This document shows, piece after piece, positions 20,201-26,575 of a stretch of DNA of 64,000 bases. Positions within the stretch are counted from its first letter, which is position 1. Each line of letters starts with the position of its first letter. Source of the DNA: Chloroflexi bacterium 54-19 (lineage in GTDB: Bacteria; Chloroflexota; Chloroflexia; Chloroheliales; Chloroheliaceae); contig MKTJ01000040.1 in NCBI GenBank assembly GCA_001898225.1, positions 24,917 to 88,916 of the forward strand. The letters are read 5' to 3'. Below the pieces are notes generated by a model that did no database searches, was not told the DNA's origin, and saw nothing but the letters and a program-made list of their open reading frames with translations. A program made the translations under genes and the position numbers.

Positions 20201-21613
20201 ATTGGCATCGGGAGCGGCCAGTTCTACGACCGCTCTCAGGGTCTGGTCAATCCAGTCCAGGAAGAGGGCCGCTTCCTGTTCGTGGGTATCGGGCGGCGTG
20301 GCGGTTATCCGCACGATGCTTCGCCGCCGTTCGGGGTTTTCCCGACCGTTTTCCGAGGCCACCACTAAAGCCCCCAGCATGTAGACTCGCTCTTTGAGGT
20401 AATCTTGCTGGGCATCGAGGTAAACCCGGACTAAATTGGGATTCTGTTTTTCGTCCGAGTAAGGGAGCGAGCCGTGTCCGGCGTTCGGGATAAAGTTCAA
20501 GGCTTCGAGTTTTTCACCCTTAAAGCGGCGGTACAACCGGGCCCGGTGGACCAGTTCGTCCAGGCGCGGCCCGACCGGCCAGGTGGTCGCCAGGCGGCGG
20601 TTAAGCTCTTCCTGGCCGGGAGTGATGGTTAGTTCGAAGCTGTCCGGTTTCAAATCTTTGAGATGGGCCAGGTCATGGACGCTCGTGACCCCGTTGCGGC
20701 GCAACGCTTCTTTATCGACCTGGGTAAGCTGGGGTATCAGCGAAAGGTCATCGTTGGCGGCGCTGTATTTCATGCAAAACGGGTTGTACAGGCACGAGTC
20801 GCATTTGTTGGTCAGGTGGAAAGGGCTGCTATCGAGTGGGGCCAGCCACAACCGGAAAGCCTCAGAGTCTTCGCCAGTCACCAAATTTTCTACCTCGGAG
20901 AGGTATGCTTCGGGGTCGGCAATATTTTCCAGGTAGGCGGTATCCAGGCCGAAAACGGTTTTAGCCGCCGCCTGGTGAGCCTCCAGCAGGGCGCGGTCTT
21001 CCGGGCCGAGGGTTTCAGCCTCACCGACCGGCCCCCGGTAGAGGATGGTGATGGTCTTCTCGTCAATGGCGACCCCGGCCTGCTCGAAGACCGCCTCGAC
21101 CATCACCCGGTAAAAGGCTACCTGCAAACGGTGTTCGACCTTTGGACCCGCCGAGCTTTTCATGTCGGCGATAAGAAAATTGAGCGAACCTTCCGGGGTC
21201 CGTTCCAGCCGTAAAATATCGAGGTCGCCGCGCATTTCCCAGCCTGCCACCTCGACCTGCAACCGGACCTGGAAAAGGGTGACCGTTTCGCCGGGGGCCA
21301 ATTGCCGGGCCAGTTCGACCAACTCCCGGTTATGGGTGAATTGCTGGCCGGGAGGCCGGTTGAAGCGTTCGACCCGGCCATGCCGGGCGGCTTCCGTTTC
21401 GACCAGGTTTTCGAAGGTCGCGCCGGAGCGGGTCAGTAGCGGCCCGGTCCTTTCGGGCACGACACCGTAGTCGGTCAGGATGTTATTGTCGCCGGAATGT
21501 ATTTTGAGGCGCAAGGCCAGGAAGCGGCGGCATTGTTCCAGGCGAATATATTGCGAAATATCGGTCGGTGAGATGCGACGGCGAACGGTGCCGTTTGAGG
21601 ATTGAGTGGGCAT
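17279..21613 (-). CDS. TM0106-type RecB-like nuclease / superfamily 1 helicase
   Basis: 1444 residues. The N-terminal nuclease (about 15-300) is Cas4/RecB-like: Cys28 in RLEQCRRFL, then C-x2-C-x5-C (CDSCLYNPFC) for a predicted iron-sulfur cluster, and PD-(D/E)XK residues in MRGDLDIL and LIADMKSS. A middle region of RNase H-like type (about 380-620) carries motifs such as RVYLDAQQDYLKERVY. The C-terminal helicase has Walker A (QGPPGTGKSYSTG), DEAS box (VLDEASQMNLPEA), GDHRQMPP, ARSFRLH, VDTVERFQGGEREV and VAISRAKRKM. All motifs look intact. The family is found in bacteria and archaea without a settled role; DNA repair, replication or defence have been proposed. It follows an NTF2-like gene and precedes the AT-rich gene. 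Confidence 0.9.
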   Translation of the reverse strand: MPTQSSNGTVRRRISPTDISQYIRLEQCRRFLALRLKIHSGDNNILTDYGVVPERTGPLLTRSGATFENLVETEAARHGRVERFNRPPGQQFTHNRELVELARQLAPGETVTLFQVRLQVEVAGWEMRGDLDILRLERTPEGSLNFLIADMKSSAGPKVEHRLQVAFYRVMVEAVFEQAGVAIDEKTITILYRGPVGEAETLGPEDRALLEAHQAAAKTVFGLDTAYLENIADPEAYLSEVENLVTGEDSEAFRLWLAPLDSSPFHLTNKCDSCLYNPFCMKYSAANDDLSLIPQLTQVDKEALRRNGVTSVHDLAHLKDLKPDSFELTITPGQEELNRRLATTWPVGPRLDELVHRARLYRRFKGEKLEALNFIPNAGHGSLPYSDEKQNPNLVRVYLDAQQDYLKERVYMLGALVVASENGRENPERRRSIVRITATPPDTHEQEAALFLDWIDQTLRAVVELAAPDANGEAKAPIHLVFYDKWAQQTLLEGLSRHLQGILGATPLYDFLTQLAAFDSPLVSYLENEIRELKNFPMVCQSLQAVAAYLKFNWREGTDYREIFKEHLFDFWGRLDEATTEPGTSAWYTNRARFSSLIPLEYVYAAWDDLPGPPTGESDTFTHYRTATLSLISGFEVRRLEAIEWVAKSFKGNHLTEKTAFNLPDLATFEQKARTLAHALQEFVTIERHVELGAWKSTRNLAPERRVLMGETLLVRYLESDQDAATAERNRDNLRRYNLGQKYRADYKAANPNAKKVMLPAAQKAESEWSQEGMSFKLRLETAGVWCPPEEILALSNLREGDTVIIFPRWTSDERLPPEERTPNTPTPKQMLYGMRVTIEKITLEPGQAGQDATAFVEVTPQKSFSNAAAKGYVFGAMDKPLVADQFYTLDPDINNWYTYWNLQVTEGLAELEDQPSTGSNTLYNRLAHPSNQPLPRTEASLEGQARFLAGLQAFEEHGLLHGFEESKQAYIGGHLADPVILVQGPPGTGKSYSTGFAVFARLQAALSANQDGRVVLACKTHAATDVLLENVLEVQQKLAWLRQQQPELFDRYFDLRLLDIPLYRIAGRKDERPGIINLTKDGDKAKGEPTNRQTLLSTPWCVAAATPGGIYGMREKKGSIFTQQFADCLVLDEASQMNLPEACMAALTLKVSGQLIVVGDHRQMPPIIKHDWEGEARRTFKEYKSYQSLFETLMALDPPPPVIKFARSFRLHAAMAEFLRREIYSKDSIAYHSLKQDLLAGKDPAGPFLAAVLNPAYPLVVVTHNEGQSQTRNPFEQVLIEPILESLANLYGLDAQEGMGVVVPHRAQRAALQQLLARIKPASEADEFPVAAAVDTVERFQGGEREVILVSATESDKDYLLQAGEFLYDPRRLTVAISRAKRKMILVAAQSIFTLFSPEESAFANSQIWKNLLRHTCTVPLWQGEIEGQRVEVWGNQPVEPPA

Positions 21614-21692
21614 GCCTGTTACCTGTTGTGTTAAAAGCCGAAAGGCGGTTGAACAACCTGTGGTCGAACAACTCGCTTGAAATTGTTAAAAA

Positions 21693-22178
21693 CTACTGGC
21701 CGGGCGTCAGGCCCTGTTTCTTCATGAAATTAGCGAGCAGACCTCGCGAGCGTTTCTGGACATTTTTCTGGAAAGGCGGAAGCCAGCCGAGCAATAACCC
21801 GGTCGTGCCGAGGGCCTGGCGGGACCATTTCCAGAAGTTAAAGGTATCGCGCTGCTGGAAAATCAGGCCGTCTTTGAACTGGAAAGCCGAGTCAATCCGG
21901 TTGAGGACTTTACGCCCGCTCGAACTGAAGGTGTAGGTAGCATCCCAGTGGCCCGAACCGCTCTCCGGCCCGGCCTTGATGTCCCGGTATTCCATGGCGA
22001 AATCGCCGCTTCGCCCGAAAAGCATGCGCCACATCGAGGTTACCTCCGGGCCTTTCAGGTTGCGAAAGACCTCGTCGGTAAACTCGGCTTCGGGGTGGTA
22101 ACATTCGGCGATAGTGTCGGCGTCTCTCGATTGTAAGGCTTTGTAAAACTTTTCCAGCAACGCCTGGTTGGACTGCAT
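21693..22178 (-). CDS. NTF2-like (SnoaL/DUF4440-type) protein
   Basis: 161 residues from the ATG with AAAGGA upstream. The opening helix ALLEKFYKALQSRDADTIAECYHPEAEFTDEVF and the later strands WDATYTFSSSGRKVLNRIDSAFQFKDGLIFQQRDTF are typical of the NTF2 cone fold. Such proteins are small enzymes, scaffold subunits or ligand binders; no catalytic dyad can be asserted here. The gene is 80 bases before the nuclease-helicase and probably leads the operon. A basic C-terminal tail (VQKRSRGLLANFMKKQG) is an addition to the usual length of about 130. Confidence 0.75.
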   Translation of the reverse strand: MQSNQALLEKFYKALQSRDADTIAECYHPEAEFTDEVFRNLKGPEVTSMWRMLFGRSGDFAMEYRDIKAGPESGSGHWDATYTFSSSGRKVLNRIDSAFQFKDGLIFQQRDTFNFWKWSRQALGTTGLLLGWLPPFQKNVQKRSRGLLANFMKKQGLTPGQ

Positions 22179-22751
22179 GGTTTGCCTATCCTTTCGTGGA
22201 AAATTCAACCGTTATTTTTCAAATTTTAAGGGTGGCTAGAAATGATAGCCCAGTATAACAAATAAGCCCCGGTATAGCGATTCCGCTTAAATGTAAAGTC
22301 GCTGAACCCGCCAATTTTGCTGGCCTTCTCTTTGCCCCCTCCCTGGAGCCCTACTTACGGGCTGTAACCGGATTAACGACCAAACACCAAAACTGACTGA
22401 TTTATTAAATGGTCTAAAATTCTCAGTTTCTGGCAAGCGCTTTTAACCGTATACATTAATAACACCCCCAATTTCTCCACAGGTCTAAAACCAAGGCAAA
22501 CTATGAAAGACCGATGTGCGGTTACTTTTTTACGCCTACTATACTATTTTTGCCTACCAGGAAAAAATAAGTAAATTTTATAACTCTTTTAACACTTTTT
22601 TAGCACTTTTCAACAGTTATAAAACAATTTCCGGCTACCCTAAAGAAAAGTCTGACAGAGGAGTAAGATTTTTGATTTGCTGATAAGCGCTAAGCTTTCC
22701 TGGATATTCCAGAATCTTCAAAGCGGTTAGATTGATAGGATAGGAAACAAT
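22179..22751. other. Gene-free AT-rich stretch
   Basis: About 570 bases between divergent genes. The left end carries the NTF2-like gene's promoter. The rest is T- and A-rich with homopolymer runs and no coding frame. A possible -10 (TATACT at 22540-22545) has no convincing -35. I recognise no RNA element. Confidence 0.55.
22252..22260 (-). promoter_or_regulatory. Extended -10 of the NTF2-like/nuclease-helicase operon
   Basis: Minus strand TGT-TATACT, about 70 bases upstream of the ATG, with no good -35. Confidence 0.45.
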
Positions 22752-23963
22752 ATGAGTCAAAAAATTTATGAACCGGCCCGTGTAAGCGAGGCTGTCCCGG
22801 CCACGCGGTTTCCCCGTCCGGCCCTGGCGGCTTCATCGGCAGTCTTACCGGCCCGCCTTTTCCTGGGTATCGTCTTTTTGTACGCCGGGATTGACAAGCT
22901 GACCGACCCGGCCTTTTTCGACCCGAACGCGACCGGCTATATCGGCAACCAGTTAGCCGGGTTTGCTACCATCTCGCCTATCGGCGGGTTCCTCACCACT
23001 GTGGCGGTTCCGAACGCGACGCTTTTCGGCTGGTTGACGGCGCTCGGCGAAGTGGCTATCGGCCTGGGGACATTGGCCGGCCTTTTCAGCCGAGTGGCGG
23101 CGCTGGCCGGGATGGTCTTAAGCCTGAGCCTCTGGTTGAGCGCGTCCTGGGCGACCGACCCGTTTTACCTCGGTTCCGATTTGCCCTACGCCATGTTTTT
23201 CCTGGTCCTGGCGGTCGGTGGGCCCCACCCGGTATGGAGCCTTGATGGGCAAATCTCCCGCTGGCTGGCACGCCGGAAGGCGGCGGTAGAGCCGGGCGTA
23301 ACCCTTGTGGAAGCTGAACCGACTGTTACGCGGGAAGAAGCGGCGGGATTGGCCCGGCGGCGGTTCCTGGCCGTCACCGGGGCTACGATTGCTGCCGGGA
23401 CATTCGGGGTGGTCGCCTGGGGGAACGCCCTGGCTGAGCGCTCGAAAACTACCTCGCCCGCTACCAGCCAGACCAATACTTCCGCAACCGCGACCCCTGG
23501 CGCTTCGGCGACGACCGCTCCGGTTAGCAGCACCACGACCGCCCCGGCCAGTAGCACTACGGCGGCATCCAACACTGCCGCAGCCACGACCGCGGCACCT
23601 TCCACCACCACGGCAGCGGCTTTGAGTACCACGGCGGCCCCTGCTGTCCAGGGTACGGTCCTGACAACCCTGTCGGCGTTGCCTTCCGGCACCGGCAAGT
23701 CGTTCAACACGCCCGATACCAACCAGCCGTTCCTGGTAATCCGGGGTGACGGCAACACTGTCCACGCCTTTAGCGCCATCTGTACCCACCAGGGCTGCAC
23801 CGTAGCCTTCAACCAGTCGGCTAACTCGATTATTTGCCCCTGTCACGGCGCGGAGTACAATCCGCAGACCGGGGCCGTGACCCAGGGTCCGGCTACCCGC
23901 GCCCTGGCGACCATCAAAGTCGAGGTTGACGCCAGCGGCAACGTCATTTATGTGACCAAATAG
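22752..23963 (+). CDS. DoxX-type membrane domain fused to a Rieske [2Fe-2S] protein
   Basis: 403 residues. Residues 30-170 are a four-helix DoxX domain (ARLFLGIVFLYAGIDKL, WLTALGEVAIGLGTLAGLFSR). Residues 200-225 hold a twin-arginine-like sequence, LARRRFLAVTGATIAAGTFGVV. A Thr/Ser/Ala linker (about 232-300) leads to the Rieske domain with C-T-H-Q-G-C and C-P-C-H-G-A, complete for [2Fe-2S] binding. DoxX/DoxD proteins are thiosulfate:quinone oxidoreductase subunits or relatives; Rieske domains accept electrons from quinols or other donors. The likely topology is four Sec-inserted helices followed by a Tat-exported Rieske head. No bc complex genes are adjacent. Electron donor and acceptor are unknown. 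Confidence 0.88.
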   Translation: MSQKIYEPARVSEAVPATRFPRPALAASSAVLPARLFLGIVFLYAGIDKLTDPAFFDPNATGYIGNQLAGFATISPIGGFLTTVAVPNATLFGWLTALGEVAIGLGTLAGLFSRVAALAGMVLSLSLWLSASWATDPFYLGSDLPYAMFFLVLAVGGPHPVWSLDGQISRWLARRKAAVEPGVTLVEAEPTVTREEAAGLARRRFLAVTGATIAAGTFGVVAWGNALAERSKTTSPATSQTNTSATATPGASATTAPVSSTTTAPASSTTAASNTAAATTAAPSTTTAAALSTTAAPAVQGTVLTTLSALPSGTGKSFNTPDTNQPFLVIRGDGNTVHAFSAICTHQGCTVAFNQSANSIICPCHGAEYNPQTGAVTQGPATRALATIKVEVDASGNVIYVTK

Positions 23964-23984
23964 ACCATAACAATTCAAAGGGTT

Positions 23985-24027
23985 AAAAAACCACCCGCTC
24001 GGTTTACAAATGAGCGGGTGGTTTTTT
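23985..24027. terminator. Strong bidirectional intrinsic terminator
   Basis: A perfect 16-bp stem (A6CCACCCGCTC / GAGCGGGTGGT6) with an 11-base loop lies between convergent genes; runs of A and T serve both strands. Confidence 0.93.
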
Positions 24028-24035
24028 CTTAAAAT

Positions 24036-24275
24036 TTAGACCTCGAACTGCTTCTTTTCCTGGCCGTCCATCCAATCCGGGGCCGCGTTCGAGGAAACCC
24101 AGTAGACCTCGACCTTTTCGCCGGTCCAACTCAACTTGGCGTTGAGGAAGTTCTGGTAACCGCCGACATCCCCGTTCTGTTCGCCGACCGGCACCCCGAT
24201 TTCAGGGTGTTGTTTGTAAAACCGCAAAAACGCGAACCCTACATTATGCCCATTGATATTTTCAACATCGGCCAT
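24036..24275 (-). CDS. Small LGFP-like/hypothetical protein
   Basis: 79 residues; the ATG follows AAAGGAAGGA by six bases, so the gene is real. The sequence FLRFYKQHPEIGVPVGEQNG, then Y-Q-N-F-L-N-A-K-L-S-W, resembles the short repeat (F-x-x-Y-x-x-H-G...G-x-P...Q-x-F-x-x-A) found in many secreted Chloroflexota and actinobacterial proteins, but here it stands alone without a signal peptide. Function unknown. A promoter is proposed at 24415-24443. Confidence 0.7.
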   Translation of the reverse strand: MADVENINGHNVGFAFLRFYKQHPEIGVPVGEQNGDVGGYQNFLNAKLSWTGEKVEVYWVSSNAAPDWMDGQEKKQFEV

Positions 24276-24645
24276 ATGGTGTTCCTTCCTTTCAAGCTAC
24301 TTTTCAAACCTTTCCGGTTTGAACCACTAAACTTACTCCACGGTTAAGAAGAAATCGACTCCTCACCGGGTGCCATCTGGGGTAGTTGCGCTGTGTACTG
24401 CCGGAACGTTTTTATAATACTATGCCCTGTTTGGCTGGGCAATCCCGGAAAAAGCGGGATTTTCGATTAATAGAAATTTAGAGAATCCCCTTTTAGCCCC
24501 TCTCTGAGCCTGAAGCTGGATTTTCAGCGGGCTGAATTTATAGTATGATTTGACCTATATAAACCAAATTTTAATGGAAACTGCTCAAAACACTCGCATT
24601 ACTGTGTTTAGCGTCCATGTTTACGTCCAACTGAAAAGGAGTCCG
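24276..24645. other. Gene-free stretch between divergent genes
   Basis: 370 bases holding the minus-strand promoter of the small gene (24415-24443) and a short hairpin, AATCCCG/CGGGATT (24442-24462). The sequence TTTATAGTATGATTTG near 24537 could hold the -10 of the phosphatase gene but no clear -35 is visible. Confidence 0.5.
24415..24443 (-). promoter_or_regulatory. Promoter of the 79-residue gene
   Basis: Minus strand TTGCCC, 17 bp, TATTAT, leaving a leader of about 130 bases. Confidence 0.5.
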
Positions 24646-25428
24646 ATGTACGAGCAATACCTTGAGGTAGCCCGTAGCGCCGCCCGGGCCGCCGGTCAAA
24701 TCCAACTGGATGGCCTGACCCGCCGGTTGCGTATTGAAACGAAACGCAGTCCGATTGACCTTGTTACCGAAGTGGATAAAGCCTGTGAGGCGGAAATCGC
24801 TCGCCAGATTCGCGAGAACTTCCCCGAACACCAGCTTTTAGCCGAGGAAGGCACGACCGGCGGAGACGACCCGGATTTTCGCTGGATTGTCGATCCCCTC
24901 GACGGCACCACCAATTACACCCACCGTTACCCTTTTTTCTCGACCAGTATCGCCCTTGAATATAGGGGTCAGTTGGTGGTCGGGGTCGTCTATAACCCGG
25001 TCAGCCAGGAATTGTTCGAGGCTACCGCCGGGGGAGGCGCTTTCCTCAACGGGGAGAAAATTTCCGTCTCTTCAAACCCCACCTTACTCCAATCGCTGAC
25101 CTGCACCGGGTTTCCCGGCGACCAGGCCGGAAACCACGAAGTAGTCGTGGCCTGGGAGAAAGTCAGCCTGCACTGCCAGGGAGTGCGCCGGGACGGCTCG
25201 GCGGCGCTCGATTTGTGTTACGTGGCCTGTGGCCGCCTGGACGGTTTCTGGGAAAAGCTCAACGCCTGGGACATGGCGGCGGGTTGGGTCATTGTAACGG
25301 AAGCGGGAGGCCGGGTTACCAACTTCCAGGGCCAGCCTTTCGACCTTTACAGGCGCGAAATTGTTGCTACCAACGGCCACATTGGCCCCGAACTGGTGGC
25401 CGTCTTGAAGGAAACGTTGTACGCCTGA
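24646..25428 (+). CDS. Inositol monophosphatase family phosphatase
   Basis: 260 residues from the ATG that follows AAAGGAG by five bases; the longer frame from 24550 lacks a ribosome site. The metal-binding motifs are all present: the first Glu in LLAEEGTTGG, then WIVDPLDGTTNYTH (D-P-L-D-G-T), GAFLNGEKI, and the C-terminal WDMAAGWVIVTEAGG (W-D-x-A). It is a Mg-dependent phosphatase for inositol-1-phosphate or similar sugar/nucleotide phosphates such as histidinol phosphate or PAP. The substrate cannot be assigned. A terminator overlaps its stop codon. Confidence 0.92.
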   Translation: MYEQYLEVARSAARAAGQIQLDGLTRRLRIETKRSPIDLVTEVDKACEAEIARQIRENFPEHQLLAEEGTTGGDDPDFRWIVDPLDGTTNYTHRYPFFSTSIALEYRGQLVVGVVYNPVSQELFEATAGGGAFLNGEKISVSSNPTLLQSLTCTGFPGDQAGNHEVVVAWEKVSLHCQGVRRDGSAALDLCYVACGRLDGFWEKLNAWDMAAGWVIVTEAGGRVTNFQGQPFDLYRREIVATNGHIGPELVAVLKETLYA

Positions 25429-25451
25429 CGCCCGGTAGCGTTCAGGTTTTT
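25424..25451 (+). terminator. Intrinsic terminator overlapping the phosphatase stop codon
   Basis: CCTGACGC pairs with GCGT(T)CAGG with one bulge, then TTTTT. The TGA stop is inside the 5' arm, so ribosomes finishing the gene would mask the stem. Confidence 0.65.
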
Positions 25452-25475
25452 CTATTTGCAGTAAAGAGAATCAAA

Positions 25476-26369
25476 GTGCAGTCAAAAATTTCACACCTTT
25501 TATTCGTTGTCGTTGCGGCCTGCCTGCTGCTCTTAACCGCTTGCGGCGACAACGCTACCCCGGTCCCGGCCCAATCCGGCGCGTCCTCGGCAGGGTCCAA
25601 AGAGGAAAGCATGCTCTTGGGGACGGCTACCACAGGCCCCGCGCCCACCCCAACCGACTTACCGCCGACCAGCACCCCATTGCCGCCGCCGAAAGTGGTC
25701 ATTATTGACCCCGGTCACGGCGCGGAAGACTGGGGCACTTTCCACTCGGACAGCCAGGACCAGCCCGACATCCTGGAAAAGACGGTGGTCCTGAAAATCG
25801 CTCAGAAGATTGAAGCCAAAATGGATCCCACTGCTTTCAAGGTTATCCTGACCCGGACCGGCGACATGTCGCCCAACTTCCCGCCCCAGGACTTCAACGG
25901 GGACGGCAAGATTGACCAGGTGGACGATTTACAGGCCCGCATAAATATTGCCAACGAAAATAAGGGCGACCTTTTCTTGTCGCTGCATATCAACAGCAGC
26001 GAACTGGGGAACGAGGTTGGCGGCCTAGAAACGTGGTACGCCGGGGACCGGCCTTTCGCGGCGGACAGCAAGCGGTTTGCCGAACTGGTCCAGCAAAAGA
26101 ACCTGGATAGCCTGGCGGCGGTCGGCTACCAGGCCGAAAACCGGAAGGTGGCTGATGACTCCGACCTCGATCCCAGCGGCCAGGATATTTTCGTGCTGGG
26201 ACCGGACGTGGGTGAACACCGGGGCGCGACTAACATGCCGGGTGCCCTGACCGAATTGCTCTTTCTCACCAACGACCACGAGGCCGCCCTCCTTAATGAC
26301 GATAAGGTACAGGATAAGCTGGCCGAAGGGCTGGCCGGGGCTATCGTGGAGTACTTTTCCGGTTCGTAA
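25476..26369 (+). CDS. N-acetylmuramoyl-L-alanine amidase, lipoprotein (Amidase_3)
   Basis: 297 residues from a GTG; the frame opens further upstream but only here does a lipoprotein signal begin (ISHLLFVVVAACLLLLTACGDN, lipobox LTAC). A Pro/Thr-rich linker follows, then the zinc amidase domain: VVIIDPGHGAEDWG (His), a Glu in DILEKTVVL, LSLHINSSE (His) and ALTELLFLTNDHE (catalytic Glu). It should cleave the bond between N-acetylmuramic acid and L-Ala in peptidoglycan from the outer membrane face. It may be transcribed weakly through the terminator of the phosphatase gene upstream. A strong terminator follows. Confidence 0.9.
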   Translation: MQSKISHLLFVVVAACLLLLTACGDNATPVPAQSGASSAGSKEESMLLGTATTGPAPTPTDLPPTSTPLPPPKVVIIDPGHGAEDWGTFHSDSQDQPDILEKTVVLKIAQKIEAKMDPTAFKVILTRTGDMSPNFPPQDFNGDGKIDQVDDLQARINIANENKGDLFLSLHINSSELGNEVGGLETWYAGDRPFAADSKRFAELVQQKNLDSLAAVGYQAENRKVADDSDLDPSGQDIFVLGPDVGEHRGATNMPGALTELLFLTNDHEAALLNDDKVQDKLAEGLAGAIVEYFSGS

Positions 26370-26393
26370 CAGCCTAAGATTTCGCGTCTTTTC

Positions 26394-26424
26394 GCCGGTC
26401 AGAATCAACCCTGACCGGCTTTTT
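26394..26424 (+). terminator. Intrinsic terminator of the amidase gene
   Basis: Perfect 9-bp stem GCCGGTCAG/CTGACCGGC with an eight-base loop, then TTTTT. Confidence 0.92.
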
Positions 26425-26465
26425 AATTCGCCAACGACACTTTGAACCCTATTTTGCCTCGAAAT

Positions 26466-26505
26466 CTCTGACTACTGACCTCTGACCTCTGACTCCTGAT
26501 TCCTT
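26466..26505. repeat. Degenerate CTGACCT-type intergenic repeat tract
   Basis: Five imperfect tandem copies of CTGAC(T/C)(A/T/C)C-like units (CTGACTA, CTGACCT, CTGACCT, CTGACTC, CTGATTC). Similar tracts occur at 31290-31320. It lies immediately upstream of the exonuclease/GIY-YIG promoter. Confidence 0.55.
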
Positions 26506-26513
26506 GACTCTTC

Positions 26514-26522
26514 TGGTATAAT
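26514..26522 (+). promoter_or_regulatory. Extended -10 promoter of the exonuclease/GIY-YIG gene
   Basis: TGG-TATAAT with no good -35; about 55 bases before the ATG. Confidence 0.55.
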
Positions 26523-26575
26523 CGCTAAAACATCTGTTTCACTCGGTCTAAAAACAGGCGCATTTTTATAGTTGT

